Below are positions 28,898-38,583 of a stretch of 64,000 nucleotides of DNA, piece by piece; position 1 is the first letter of the stretch; each line of letters opens with the position of its first letter. A program made the translations under genes and the position numbers. The stretch lies in NCBI GenBank assembly GCA_900466475.1, contig UBMI01000003.1, positions 186,001 to 250,000 of the forward strand. The letters are read 5' to 3'. The notes beneath the pieces were generated by a model, which was not told the origin of the DNA, did no database searches, and was given only the letters and a program-made list of their open reading frames with translations. The stretch comes from Hyphomicrobiales bacterium. Lineage in GTDB: Bacteria > Pseudomonadota > Alphaproteobacteria > Rhizobiales > Rhizobiaceae.

Positions 28898-29557
28898 ATG
28901 ACGCCAGGCTCTCCGGAAAATCCTTATCTCGCCGCACGTAACGAGTGGAACGAGCGGTATGGATCATATGTGCGGGCGGCAGCAGCCTGGCGCATCGTCG
29001 CAATGCTCGCGCTTCTTCTTGCAATCGTCGGGGTGGGCTATGCCTTGTTCCTCAGCACGCAGGTCAAGCTTGTTCCCTATATTGTCGAGGTCGACAGATT
29101 GGGCACGCCGGTTTCGGCGGGCTTTCCCGAACATATCGAATATGCCGACGCCCGTGTGGTGCGCGCCACGCTCGGTGGTTTCGTCACCAGCTTTCGTTCG
29201 GTCACGCCCGACGCGGTCGTTCAAAAGCAATATATCGACCGGACCTATGCGCTGCTGCGCACCGCCGATCCGTCGACCGAGAAAGTCAATGCCTGGTTTC
29301 GCAGCAACTCCCCTTTCGAGAAGGCGAAGGCCGCCACTATTGCCGTCGAGGTGAACAATATCGTCGCGCTGTCGAACCAGTCCTACCAGATCGACTGGAC
29401 GGAGTTCGAACGCGACCGGCGCGGCAAGGAAACCGGCACGCGGCGTTTTCGCGCGATCGCCACGGTGACGATCACCGCCCCCCAGGATGAGGCAACGATC
29501 AGGCTCAATCCGATCGGGCTTTATATCAAGGATCTCGACTGGACCGCACAGCTATAG
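28898..29557 (+). CDS. trbF: TrbF, mating-pair bridge protein (VirB8-like)
   Basis: A 219-residue VirB8-type protein: a short cytoplasmic part with the family motif [15 protein letters not shown], one membrane helix ([21 protein letters not shown]) and a periplasmic domain ending in [11 protein letters not shown]. It nucleates the envelope-spanning channel. The ATG at 28898 follows the trbL stop by 10 bases. Confidence 0.94.
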   Translation: MTPGSPENPYLAARNEWNERYGSYVRAAAAWRIVAMLALLLAIVGVGYALFLSTQVKLVPYIVEVDRLGTPVSAGFPEHIEYADARVVRATLGGFVTSFRSVTPDAVVQKQYIDRTYALLRTADPSTEKVNAWFRSNSPFEKAKAATIAVEVNNIVALSNQSYQIDWTEFERDRRGKETGTRRFRAIATVTITAPQDEATIRLNPIGLYIKDLDWTAQL

Positions 29558-29571
29558 AACGAGGACACGCC

Positions 29572-30399
29572 ATGAGACACGTGATATATCGAGCGGTCGC
29601 CGGTTGCTGCGCGATGCTCGCAACGCTCGCCTCCGCAAGGATCGCGCCGGCCCAGTCGATGAGCGACAACGAGGCGAAGGCGACGCGCATGTCTTCGCAG
29701 TGGCGCGACGGCGCCGGCCTCGTCACCAGGGGGGCCGACGGAAAGGTCATCTTCCTTTACGGCCAAAGCCAGCCCTTTGTCGTCTGCTCGCCTCTGCAGG
29801 TGTGCGACATCGAGCTCGAGGCCGGGGAGGTGGTGCGCGACGTGCTTGTCGGCGACACGGTCAGATGGAAGGTCGAGCCGGCAACCTCGGGGCCAGTCGG
29901 TGGCCAGGCAATCCATCTGATCGTCAAACCGGCAGAACCCGGCCTGTCGACATCTATGGTGGTGACGACGTCGCGGCGAACCTATCATATCCAGTTGAAG
30001 TCCCATTCGAGCCGCTACATGGCCCGCGTCGGCTTTTCTTATTCGCAGGACGTCACCAAAAAACTCGCCGAGGCAAACGCGCGCCTTGACTTCAGGGGAG
30101 CGCCCGGCACGGCAACGCCCTCCGACCAGCTCGACTTTTCCTATTCGGTAAGCGGCAGCGCTGCCTGGAAGCCGACACGCGTCTATTCGGACGGCCTGAA
30201 AACCTACATCCAGTTTCCTCGCTCTGTGGCCGGAGAGGATGCACCCGTCCTCTTCATCGTGTCGGGGGGCAAGAACCGTATCGTCAACTATCGCATGACA
30301 AGGAACATGATGGTGGTCGACTACAATGTCGATCGCGCCGTGCTCGTCTCGGGGGTCGGGTGGCGACGCCAGAAGATCACGATCCGCCGGAGCAGCTGA
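29572..30399 (+). CDS. trbG: TrbG, channel outer-sheath protein (VirB9-like)
   Basis: A 275-residue VirB9-type protein with a signal peptide ([18 protein letters not shown]). It shows family segments [28 protein letters not shown] and, near the C-terminus, [14 protein letters not shown] and [16 protein letters not shown]. With TrbI and TrbH it forms the core complex through the periplasm and outer membrane. It follows trbF by 14 bases and precedes trbH by one base. Confidence 0.95.
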   Translation: MRHVIYRAVAGCCAMLATLASARIAPAQSMSDNEAKATRMSSQWRDGAGLVTRGADGKVIFLYGQSQPFVVCSPLQVCDIELEAGEVVRDVLVGDTVRWKVEPATSGPVGGQAIHLIVKPAEPGLSTSMVVTTSRRTYHIQLKSHSSRYMARVGFSYSQDVTKKLAEANARLDFRGAPGTATPSDQLDFSYSVSGSAAWKPTRVYSDGLKTYIQFPRSVAGEDAPVLFIVSGGKNRIVNYRMTRNMMVVDYNVDRAVLVSGVGWRRQKITIRRSS

Positions 30400-30400
30400 G

Positions 30401-30829
30401 ATGGGCCGCCTTGTTCTTCTTATCCTTTATTGCGCCTACCTCTGCGGCTGCCAGACGTCGACTGCGGGAGGCAGTGCCGACGCGCCACCTGCATCGCTGC
30501 CGGCCGATGTCGCCGCCTTGGTCGCAAGCGACATGGCGAGCCGCCTGAGCGAACAGCTTCCCCAATCGTCCGGCCCGCTGAAGCTTGCAGACGAGACCTC
30601 TGATTTTGCCATTGCGCTTGCAACATCTCTCAAGACATCGGGCTATCGGATCGCAAGCGGCACGCAGCCGCAGCCACAGACAATCGCGCTCGCCTATCGT
30701 CTTGATCGATCAGGCTCAGAGCTTCTCGCAAGTCTTTCGACGCCGCGGCTGCGGCTTGCCCGGCTCTATCTCGTCTCAGGGTCTCAGGCCACGCCGGCAA
30801 GCCCGCTCTCCGTGATGATACTGCAATAG
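30401..30829 (+). CDS. trbH: TrbH, mating-pair lipoprotein (VirB7 role)
   Basis: A 142-residue lipoprotein: the N-terminus MGRLVLLILYCAYLCGC ends in a lipobox with the acceptor Cys at residue 17. The rest is a soluble, helical and Ser/Ala-rich domain. In Ti plasmids TrbH sits between trbG and trbI and is believed to play the part of VirB7. The ATG immediately follows the trbG stop. Confidence 0.88.
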   Translation: MGRLVLLILYCAYLCGCQTSTAGGSADAPPASLPADVAALVASDMASRLSEQLPQSSGPLKLADETSDFAIALATSLKTSGYRIASGTQPQPQTIALAYRLDRSGSELLASLSTPRLRLARLYLVSGSQATPASPLSVMILQ

Positions 30830-30839
30830 GAGGCCTCGC

Positions 30840-32153
30840 ATGGCCCAGTCGCTGCAACTTGGAAGCCCGCAAAGCCAACAGGCGCAGACCATGCGTCGTC
30901 TCAACAGGTTGCCGATCCTGATCGCGATCGGCCTGCTGGTCCTGTTTTCTGCGGTGATCATTTTCGGTCTCTCCGGGCGCGGATTTCCCTTCAGGCAATC
31001 CGCGCCGGTCACGGGCGCCGGTCTTCCGGCATCGACCTATGGCGACCAGCTGAAGCGCGGCATTGAAGACGGCATCATCGGTGAGGCTCAGCCGGTCGGT
31101 CCGTTCGAGCCGAAGGCCGCCGCCGACCCGGCACCGGCGCGCGAAACCTTGTCCAGCCGGCCTCCCGAGCAGCCAGGCATTGCCAACCCTGCGCCGCAGG
31201 CGCTGCCGGAGGTCGATTTCGAAACCCGGCTCGCCAGAGAAGGGCGCGAACGGTATCTGCGTGAACTGCAGCGCCGCAGGATGGCGCGCCTGCAGGCTGC
31301 CGACGCCGCATTGGATTCGCCGCTTCAGGTCGACATCAGTCACGCCGAGGCCCGTGACGCGCCAGCCGATAACTCTGCCCCACCAGGCGAAGGCGTCAAG
31401 ACAGGGCCGCTCGATCTTTATCAGGCCGCGCTGCAGGCCGGGCCCCTCACACAGAACGCCGATCCCAACGGGCAGGTCTTGAAGGAGGATTTTTTCAACA
31501 AGGACATTAAGGAGTTCGGCTATCTGCCGAACAGGGTCGTGCCGCAGATATCGCCCTTCGAACTCAAACGCGGTTCGGTCATACCGGCGACCTTGATCTC
31601 GGGCATCAATTCCGACCTTCCTGGACGCATCAGCGCTCAGGTCAGCCAGAACGTCTACGATAGCACGACCGGCTACCGGCTCTTGATCCCCCAAGGGGCC
31701 AAGCTTTTCGGGCGTTATGATTCAAAGGTAGCCTTCGGCCAGGCCCGCGTGCTGGTCGTCTGGACCGATCTGATCTTACCAAACGGCCAGACGCTGCAGA
31801 TTGGCGGGATGGCAGGTTCGGATCCGGAGGGCTATGGCGGCTTTCGCGACCGCGTCAACAATCACACGATCCGCACGTTCACCGCGGCCGCTCTCATCGC
31901 TCTGATCGGCACCGGCATCGATGCCTCCATGCCGGAAAGCTCGACCAGGGCGACCCAGGACACGGCCTCGGACGCGGCAAGGCGTAATTTTGCCGAAAGC
32001 TTCGGACGCGTGGCGGAGCGGACGATCGACAGGAACCTCAGCGTGCAGCCGACCCTAGAAATTCGCCCCGGCTACAGGTTCAATGTCCTGGTCGACCAGG
32101 ACATCATCTTCCCCGGAGCCTATGTCGAGCGCGACGGAGGGGTGAGCAGATGA
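30840..32153 (+). CDS. trbI: TrbI, channel scaffold protein (VirB10-like)
   Basis: A 437-residue VirB10-type protein with a cytoplasmic start, a membrane segment (LPILIAIGLLVLFSAVIIFGL), a Pro-rich linker and a C-terminal beta-barrel domain with the motifs KRGSVIPATLISGINSDLPG, LIPQGAKLFGRYDS and NVLVDQDIIFPGAY. It links inner- and outer-membrane parts of the channel. It is the last gene of the traI-trb operon; AGGAGG precedes the ATG. Confidence 0.95.
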   Translation: MAQSLQLGSPQSQQAQTMRRLNRLPILIAIGLLVLFSAVIIFGLSGRGFPFRQSAPVTGAGLPASTYGDQLKRGIEDGIIGEAQPVGPFEPKAAADPAPARETLSSRPPEQPGIANPAPQALPEVDFETRLAREGRERYLRELQRRRMARLQAADAALDSPLQVDISHAEARDAPADNSAPPGEGVKTGPLDLYQAALQAGPLTQNADPNGQVLKEDFFNKDIKEFGYLPNRVVPQISPFELKRGSVIPATLISGINSDLPGRISAQVSQNVYDSTTGYRLLIPQGAKLFGRYDSKVAFGQARVLVVWTDLILPNGQTLQIGGMAGSDPEGYGGFRDRVNNHTIRTFTAAALIALIGTGIDASMPESSTRATQDTASDAARRNFAESFGRVAERTIDRNLSVQPTLEIRPGYRFNVLVDQDIIFPGAYVERDGGVSR

Positions 32154-32423
32154 CTCGATGTCCAGCTCTGACCTCTGGTTTGTCTTCGAGATGAATGGCG
32201 TCGACCCAAACCTCATACACGAAAAGCACTGCAAGGCGATCGCAAGCGGCTGGCCGTTTTCTGGTCATACCAACGCGAGAAGGTCGTTGATACCGGCTTC
32301 TGGCGATTGGCCGAATGATAAGGCGTCTGGCAGGCGTTTCCCGGCGAACGCAACATCCAGCCGAAATTTCGGCGCGATACCCATGGCCGGCATCACGCTG
32401 CCTTCAAGACCGTGGCCAATGGT

Positions 32424-33122
32424 TCAGATCAATCCATGGCGCGCCGCCAGATAGACTGCGTTCACCGTGTTGTTGGCACGCAGCTTCCGCCTCGCCTTGC
32501 CGAGGTAGTAGCGAACGGTATGGTGGTTGATGCCGAGGATGTCCGCCGTCACCGGTATGGTTTTGCCGAGTGCGGCCCAGTTGAGGCATTCCTTCTCCCG
32601 TCCCGACAACTGGACCCGTGGCCTGGCCATGACGCTTCGGCCCTTCAATTTGGCATGGACGAGTGTCGTGGCCGTGATCGCCTGTATGTCGTCGATTATT
32701 CCCTCCCCTTTGAACGCGGGCAGGTGCGAGGCGAGTGTCAGGATGGCGGTACGACCGAAGCCGATGCGTATCGGGATGGAAAGACCGGACACGATCCCGT
32801 ACCGACTGGCATGTCTATAAAATTCGCGCTCTTCCGACATGGGCTCGGGGCGCTGGGGCGGGGCTGACCAGTAGAAGGGCTTCAGGGCGCGCCTGGCTGC
32901 CGTGACGACCGGATCAATCCGCTGGTAGTCGTTGGCGAGATAGATCTCCTGCCATTCCTGCGGGTAGTTGGAAAACGCTTCCGTATCGCCGTAGCGCAGG
33001 TTGACATAGGCGAACTTCTCGAAGCCGCATTGCTGCGCAAATGTCAACAAGGCCAGCCGTATTGAGTGTTCATCGGACGAAAGACTCAAGACATCAATCA
33101 GATGATCCAGTCTCTTCTTCAA
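32424..33122 (-). CDS. traR: TraR-type LuxR-family quorum-sensing regulator
   Basis: A 232-residue regulator with an autoinducer-binding domain (Trp, Tyr and Asp at the ligand-contact positions in NYPQEWQEIYL and YQRIDPVV, plus FYWSAP and FYRHASRYGIVSGLSIP) and a C-terminal LuxR helix-turn-helix (LSGREKECLNWAALGKTIPVTADILGI). It is expected to bind the TraI product and activate transfer genes. The start is a TTG at 33122 with GGGAG nine bases before; the longer frame has no good site. It converges on trbI. No traM antiactivator gene was seen beside it. Confidence 0.82.
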   Translation of the reverse strand: MKKRLDHLIDVLSLSSDEHSIRLALLTFAQQCGFEKFAYVNLRYGDTEAFSNYPQEWQEIYLANDYQRIDPVVTAARRALKPFYWSAPPQRPEPMSEEREFYRHASRYGIVSGLSIPIRIGFGRTAILTLASHLPAFKGEGIIDDIQAITATTLVHAKLKGRSVMARPRVQLSGREKECLNWAALGKTIPVTADILGINHHTVRYYLGKARRKLRANNTVNAVYLAARHGLI

Positions 33123-33247
33123 GACACATCGCTCCCTTAAACGGCCGCGACGTTCAAGCGAGGTCGGCGACCGAAGCTGAAATCCCAACTGACATATGCA
33201 TGCGGCCCTGAAGTAAACACCTATGAGAAGCAAATTGGAACCCTTAC

Positions 33248-33940
33248 TTATTCAGGGTTGATTGGCGAAACGAGAACATAGCCACCAAGACGCACGGTCT
33301 GGATCAGCTCGCCCCCGTTGCCGGCCTCCGTAAGCTTGCGGCGAAGCCGGCAGACGTGGACATCGACGCTGCGTTCGAGCGGCCTGCCGAGACCGATATG
33401 GGTTGCCTCCAGCAGCGCCCGGCGAGAGAGTACTGTTCCAGGGCTCCGGCAGAAGGCGACCAGGAGATCGAATTCGGCAGCGAGCAGCCGAACCTTCGAT
33501 CCGTCGGGCGCCGTGACGGCGCGGCGATGGGTATCAACGCGCCAGCCTTCGAAGGTCAGCACGCGCAGTCTTTGCCGCTCGCCGCGCTCCAGTTCGCGCA
33601 AACAGGCGCGAACCTCGGCTATCAGATGGTGAGGATTGGCACCGCCTGACAGTAAACGGTCTGCATCGGTATCGATCCCGGCGAGCTGGCGATCATCCGG
33701 GGCAAGGAGAATGATCGGTATCGCGCTCGATTTGCGGATGTCTCGACAGTGATCGATGCTCGGATCGCCAGTCGCAATGACGAGGATAAGAGAGCCGTGA
33801 TCGGCGCTGACCTGATGCGCTGCAAGAGCGGTTTGAACCACCCTGCTTTGAAGGTTTGCAACCTCCAGCGCATCGACGATCGGCTTGGCGAGCGTGACGT
33901 CATCGGTGACGACCAGAATGGCTGGTTCTCGTGTTTCCAT
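33248..33940 (-). CDS. OmpR-type regulator with degenerate receiver
   Basis: A 230-residue protein with an N-terminal receiver-like domain and a C-terminal OmpR/PhoB winged helix (LLAAEFDLLVAFCRSPGTVLSRRALLEAT and DVHVCRLRRKL). The acidic pair remains (VVTDD), but the acceptor Asp position holds Ala56 in VIATGDP and the conserved Lys is replaced within LLSGGANP. It should therefore act without phosphorylation, as known for atypical OmpR-family members. It lies between two other regulators and is divergent from the next one across 176 bases, so cross-regulation is likely but inferred. Confidence 0.85.
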   Translation of the reverse strand: METREPAILVVTDDVTLAKPIVDALEVANLQSRVVQTALAAHQVSADHGSLILVIATGDPSIDHCRDIRKSSAIPIILLAPDDRQLAGIDTDADRLLSGGANPHHLIAEVRACLRELERGERQRLRVLTFEGWRVDTHRRAVTAPDGSKVRLLAAEFDLLVAFCRSPGTVLSRRALLEATHIGLGRPLERSVDVHVCRLRRKLTEAGNGGELIQTVRLGGYVLVSPINPE

Positions 33941-34116
33941 CGCGGGATGAAAAACACACTAGACCACCGCTTCAAGTCACAGATCTGGGAGGATGTTCCT
34001 CGCGGTGGGGGGAAGCGGAGACCCCACCCGTAAGGAAACGAAATTTAACATTATTGCCTTTGCAGTCCCACGCTCTCCATGGCATCCTGCAGCCATGAGT
34101 TGTCGAACTCGAGAGC

Positions 34117-34839
34117 ATGTCGATTTCTCTTGGTTGCGTCGTGAAACCCACCGTCGTCATAAGTTCGCTTGATGCCGACTTCTCGCTGTCGCTTCGACAT
34201 ATACTTGAGGCAGAAGGCTTTGCCACCGACCTTGCCATGAGCCCGGCAGAAACGGCTGCGGCGATTAGGGACAAGATGCCCGTCGGGCTCATCGTCGATG
34301 GCAGGAGCGCGTTTGCAATCGACTTGTGCAGAGCGCTGAAGGAGGATGCGGCGACAGACCATGTCCGTATCGTCACGCTTGTCCCGGTCGAGGCCGAACA
34401 CCGCTTTGAAGCCTTCTTGAGAGCGGGCGTCGACGAGGCCTTTATGCGACCGATAGCGCCCGATCGCTATCTGCGTGCGCTAAACCGTCTTCTCGGCACC
34501 GAGGCTCGCCAGATGCCGCAGCAGGAGCGGCGGGAGGTGCTCCACCATGATGGATTGAGTATCGATGCCCGCGCCCATCGCATCATCTATGATGCGCGTG
34601 ACGTCCATGTGGGTCCGATCGAATTTGCCCTCTTGCACCGGATGATGAGCGAGCCGGGGCGCGTCTTCCGCCGTGACGAGCTTGCTCGCCTTGCCTGGCC
34701 GAATGGGGTCTTCGTCGATCCGAAAACAGTCAATGTCCATATCGCCAGACTGCGCAAGGCGCTGGGTCCGGTCATGAAGACGGACATCGTGCGGACGGTT
34801 CGCGGCATTGGCTATGGCCTGGAAGCCGGAAAGGATTAG
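34117..34839 (+). CDS. OmpR/PhoB-type response regulator
   Basis: A 240-residue winged-helix response regulator. The receiver keeps Asp61 in IVDGRSAF and acidic residues in SSLDADF, but the usual Lys is Arg in FMRPIAP, so phosphorylation may be weak. The C-terminal domain has the PhoB pattern (GPIEFALLHRMMSEPGRVFRRDELARLAWP, TVNVHIARLRKALG, VRTVRGIGYGL). It runs into the amidohydrolase gene with 13 bases between them, so it probably controls the catabolic cluster. The ATG at 34117 is used; a GTG at 34141 is possible. Confidence 0.87.
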   Translation: MSISLGCVVKPTVVISSLDADFSLSLRHILEAEGFATDLAMSPAETAAAIRDKMPVGLIVDGRSAFAIDLCRALKEDAATDHVRIVTLVPVEAEHRFEAFLRAGVDEAFMRPIAPDRYLRALNRLLGTEARQMPQQERREVLHHDGLSIDARAHRIIYDARDVHVGPIEFALLHRMMSEPGRVFRRDELARLAWPNGVFVDPKTVNVHIARLRKALGPVMKTDIVRTVRGIGYGLEAGKD

Positions 34840-34852
34840 AAGGGGTGAACCT

Positions 34853-36244
34853 ATGAGCCAGATCCGTCCGATCGCCATCATCAATGCAGCCCGTGTCATC
34901 ACCGGTGACGGTGTCACCTCGCTCGAACGGGCGAGCGTGCTTCTTGCCGCGGGCCGCATCGAGGCTGTCGTCCAGACGGAGAGGCCGTCGCTGTCAGAAG
35001 ACTACGCGCTGATCGATGCTGCCGGATGTACGGTTCTGCCAGGCCTCATCAATGCCCACGCCCATGGCTGCGTCTGCGGCCCGACGATGCCGAGCGGATC
35101 CGCCTCCTTCGACCGTCAGCAAATCGACTATCAGAAAAACCGCCATCTTCAATCCGGGACGACGACCCTTCTCAACGTTTGCGGGCTCGCCCTTGCCGAG
35201 GACGTCGACGACATCGCGCAACATCCCCATCCCCTCGACATCCATATCAGCACGGCCCATACGCCGGCGAGCCTTGCGGCGGCGCAGGCGGCCGATGGAA
35301 GCGGTCTTTCACCCCGACACCTAGCCGCAAGGATCGACCATCTGCTCGAAGCTGGTGCCAAGGCGCTCGGTGAAGCAGGTGGCGGCCAGACACTCGGCGG
35401 CGGCGCCCAGGATTACCGGTTCCTGCCGGAGGCGATCGAGAAAGCCAGTGGTCTCGTCGTCCATCCCAATCTTGCGCGAAAGCTCAAGGAGGCTGCACTC
35501 GGACGCAGGCTCGACGCAAACAGCAATCCCGACGGCGCAACCCTGTCGTCGCTGTTGAACGATAACGGGCTTGAAGGGCATTTTACGATCGAGAGCATAA
35601 CAAGCCTCGTGCGCAAGACCGTGATGACGCCCGTTGCGCTTGCCCGTCAGGGTCTTGCCGAAATCGCCGCGGAAGCTGCGCGCACCGGCATGCCGGCGAT
35701 CTTTCACAATGCCCCGCCGACGGCAGCCCAGCTCATCGAACTTGCCGGAAGGTTTCCAAGGGCAAGAATGGTCGCCGGCCACAGCAATCATCCGTCGTTC
35801 ACGCGTGCCGAAGCGGTGGAAACGGCTGCCGCGCTTCGCACCCTCGGCGTGGGCATCGATGTCTCGACACTCGACTGCATCGCGACCCGCTGGCGAAACG
35901 GCCCCGACAATCTTGACTGCCTCATCGATGCAGGGCTTGTCGATACGATTTCGACCGACTTCGGCGGCGGCGATTGGGATATGATCCTGGAAGCGATCCA
36001 CCGGATGATTTGCCGCAAGCTCCTGACGCCGGCCGCTGCTATCGCCAAGGCGACGGGGAACGTCGCAAGGATCTTTCCGGAGCTCGCTGGCGACCGTGGC
36101 ATGATTGAAAGCGGCAAGCGTGCCGATATCGTTATCAGCCAGTCCCACAATCTTGCCCGCGTCCGTCATGTCATTTGCCGAGGCAGGATCGTTGTCAAGA
36201 ACGGCAGTATCGTTGTCGCTCCCAGGCCAGAGACCGATCGCTAG
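34853..36244 (+). CDS. metal-dependent amidohydrolase
   Basis: A 463-residue amidohydrolase-superfamily enzyme. The metal site begins with GLINAHAHG (His69, His71), later VAGHSNHPSF and STDFGGGDW supply further likely ligands, and the C-terminus has the composite-domain signature GMIESGKRADIVI. It hydrolyses an amide, cyclic amide or related C-N bond; the substrate is unknown. The ATG at 34853 has AAGGGGTG before it and follows the response regulator directly. Plus strand, opposite to the rest of the catabolic genes. Confidence 0.85.
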   Translation: MSQIRPIAIINAARVITGDGVTSLERASVLLAAGRIEAVVQTERPSLSEDYALIDAAGCTVLPGLINAHAHGCVCGPTMPSGSASFDRQQIDYQKNRHLQSGTTTLLNVCGLALAEDVDDIAQHPHPLDIHISTAHTPASLAAAQAADGSGLSPRHLAARIDHLLEAGAKALGEAGGGQTLGGGAQDYRFLPEAIEKASGLVVHPNLARKLKEAALGRRLDANSNPDGATLSSLLNDNGLEGHFTIESITSLVRKTVMTPVALARQGLAEIAAEAARTGMPAIFHNAPPTAAQLIELAGRFPRARMVAGHSNHPSFTRAEAVETAAALRTLGVGIDVSTLDCIATRWRNGPDNLDCLIDAGLVDTISTDFGGGDWDMILEAIHRMICRKLLTPAAAIAKATGNVARIFPELAGDRGMIESGKRADIVISQSHNLARVRHVICRGRIVVKNGSIVVAPRPETDR

Positions 36245-36706
36245 CGAGCCCGGACTTGCTCCCAGGGCCTGTGATCTGACGAGCGGCACCCGGCTCTTCA
36301 AGCCGGTATGCAATTTTCCTGATCGCCTCGCGCCCTGTTTTCCCGTGCAGATCTTTGTCTCGAATGAGATAAGCGACGCAAGGCCGGGGGTCCAACCCCT
36401 CAGATCAAAGAAAAAAGCCCGCCGAAGCGGGCAATTTAAGGGGTGCAACGGGAACTGATCGCGCGATTTCTGCGGGGCCGCAGGATTGAACTGTCGCGCG
36501 ATCCAGGCCTCCAACCAGGATGCGGAAGAAATGTTCCAGGCTATTTATCGCCGCTTTCGGCGCCGGCGCGCTGCGGTCGAGATTGGTCCAAGGGCAGGGC
36601 CGGAGAGGATGCCGAACGACACATGCAAGAAAGATGCGCCTTGTCGCCGACCAGCAAACGAGCCGCAGTGGCGGGCCAGGCGTGGCTCTCCTACTGAGGA
36701 TGGTGT
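36245..36706. other. intergenic stretch with a terminator, no supported gene
   Basis: About 460 bases between two convergent genes. Apart from the hairpin at 36411-36432 nothing was recognised; frames are short and without ribosome sites. Confidence 0.5.
36411..36432 (-). terminator. rho-independent terminator (minus strand)
   Basis: GCCCGC-CGAA-GCGGGC at 36417-36432 next to six A residues at 36411-36416, which read as a U-run on the minus strand. It can stop minus-strand transcription coming from the gene at 36707-37039. On the plus strand it is followed by AATTT and could act weakly there after the amidohydrolase gene. Confidence 0.75.
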
Positions 36707-37039
36707 CTATCGGTGATCCGTGCTGCCAAATTGGGTGGAGAGCACATCACTCGCTTGCGACTGCGCCTGGCAATGCACGTCCTTCAACCTGTCGTAATGT
36801 ACCTCAGCCATGCGTGAGGCCGCTCGCGCTGTATCCGCCCATCCCTGCTGCGGCGTGACCCTCCGTCTCACAAAGGAGGCAAAACCGCCGTTCCAGCGCC
36901 ATAAGCCGGTTTTGGTCGCAGTGGTCGTGTCCAACCTGACGCGGCCCACAATTTCCTTTCCGTCATAGCCGACAAAATCCGGCTTGCCCTCGCCCGGCCA
37001 GGTTTCGCGCCACTTGTATCGGGGTTGGTCGTTGGTCAT
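36707..37039 (-). CDS. hypothetical protein (110 aa)
   Basis: A 110-residue protein without signal or membrane segment. The N-terminal half has a compact, Trp-rich pattern (YKWRETWPGEGKPDFVGYDG, then TGLWRWNGGF) that looks like a small beta-sheet domain conserved among rhizobia; its role is unknown. The ATG at 37039 is chosen because the conserved part begins there and the upstream extension is of low quality. Terminated by the hairpin at 36411-36432. Confidence 0.6.
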   Translation of the reverse strand: MTNDQPRYKWRETWPGEGKPDFVGYDGKEIVGRVRLDTTTATKTGLWRWNGGFASFVRRRVTPQQGWADTARAASRMAEVHYDRLKDVHCQAQSQASDVLSTQFGSTDHR

Positions 37040-37236
37040 GGGCCACGCGATGCGATTGGACGTAGGACAAGGCGGAACTGCACGGCCCACCTGTACGTCG
37101 TTCTTATTATGTTCTTGCAAGGATCAGAGTCAAGCGCGCAAAGATTCGCCGATTGCACCTTGTCGCGCACTGATGGCCAGGATGACGCTCGTCCTCAACA
37201 GGCCCGTCCGTTGGCCGGCACCGTTTTCGCCGCTTC

Positions 37237-38583
37237 TCATGCAACCGCGCTTGCGGGCTCAAGTGCGGCGATCAGCGCGGCCGGGCCGCCGCAGGGCAGG
37301 GCCGAGACCGCCTCGATGATCCGGCGCTGTTCTTGCTGCCGCAAGCGATGACGCGTCACAATCTCGAACTTGTTGCAGATCGCCTTCCAGTCCATGGGCC
37401 GCGTCTTTTCGCCCCGTGGTGTATGAACGGCGGACACAAGCTCGAGTGTCCTAGTGCGAAGGATCACCCGCGCAAGCGTCTGCGCGGGAAAGGACCGGTC
37501 GAGGTCAGGTTCGATGCTGATCCTGACCTTGCCCGCCAGCATCTGCAGCTCCCTGCGCCCCAACACGCCTTCATCGACCGGCGCAAGCGCCTGTGGGCCG
37601 TCGACCGCAATCAGTGCCATGCAATAGGGCAGGCTGTATTGCACGTCGACCAGGGTCTGCGGATCGGTACGGTTGGCCAGTCTCCCCGCCCAGGCGAAAG
37701 TCTGGACCTCGATCTCGACGATGTCATCAGCACCGATCATATCGTCGCCCGCGATTTCACGATAGGCGTCCAATGCCGGATGGAAATAGCGGCAACAGCC
37801 GTAGGGCTTGAAATAGGTGTCGGCTATTTCCCAGCGCTGGCCGAGTGAGCCGACGATCCGGCCTCCGTCGTAATAGTGGCCATGGTCGAGGAGGTCGACC
37901 GGTCCGGTGAAGCCGCTTTCGGCAAGTCGTGCAGCCGTCAAGCCAAGAACGCTCGCCCAGGCGATCCCTTCCTTCACATCGTTGCCAGTCATCCGCGAAT
38001 ATCCAGAACTGCCGTTGGCAAGTTGGTTTGGCGCAAGCACGCCGGCAATCGCCAGGGCGTGGGCGAGGCGGCCTGGCTCGAGCCGAAGCAGGCGCCCGGC
38101 CGTTGCGGCGGAAGCAAAGGCTGCCCATCGCCCCGACTGACGGGTCCGAATGCCCTCAACCGTCTGTGCGGCCGCAATCCTGACGCCGACGTCATAGCCG
38201 CAGATGATCGCGCTCATCAGGTCGCAGCCGGTGGCGCCGAGCTCGGCGGCAAGCAGGAGTGCGGTCGGAATGACCGCTGCTCCGGGATGCCCCCTGGCTG
38301 CGCGATGCCCGTCGTCGATGTCGAGCGCGGTTGCCGCCATCGCGTTGCACAATAACGCGCCGCCCGGCGCACTCGTTGCGCCGAGCCATATGCGGGCATT
38401 ACCGGCTCCGAAGACGGGCCCAACCATATTGCATGCGGCAACAGCGCTTGCCCTTTCGCATCCGGCAATTGCCGCGCCGACAAGATCGAGGACGCAGCGC
38501 CGAACCATATCGACGAGATCGGCGGAATGATCGCGTGGGCCGGCAAAGACGTGTTCGGCGAGCATTTGGGTCAGTGGAGACAT
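37237..38583 (-). CDS. MmgE/PrpD family protein (2-methylcitrate dehydratase-like)
   Basis: A 448-residue member of the MmgE/PrpD family, whose known members dehydrate 2-methylcitrate or isomerise itaconate-type acids. Family landmarks are DLVGAAIAGCE, ATALDIDDGHRAARGHPGAAVIPTAL near residues 85-105 and KPYGCCRYFHPALDA in the middle. It overlaps the upstream cyclodeaminase-like gene by 13 bases, so both are translated together. In catabolic clusters such proteins often act on substrates other than methylcitrate; no function is assigned. Confidence 0.85.
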   Translation of the reverse strand: MSPLTQMLAEHVFAGPRDHSADLVDMVRRCVLDLVGAAIAGCERASAVAACNMVGPVFGAGNARIWLGATSAPGGALLCNAMAATALDIDDGHRAARGHPGAAVIPTALLLAAELGATGCDLMSAIICGYDVGVRIAAAQTVEGIRTRQSGRWAAFASAATAGRLLRLEPGRLAHALAIAGVLAPNQLANGSSGYSRMTGNDVKEGIAWASVLGLTAARLAESGFTGPVDLLDHGHYYDGGRIVGSLGQRWEIADTYFKPYGCCRYFHPALDAYREIAGDDMIGADDIVEIEVQTFAWAGRLANRTDPQTLVDVQYSLPYCMALIAVDGPQALAPVDEGVLGRRELQMLAGKVRISIEPDLDRSFPAQTLARVILRTRTLELVSAVHTPRGEKTRPMDWKAICNKFEIVTRHRLRQQEQRRIIEAVSALPCGGPAALIAALEPASAVA

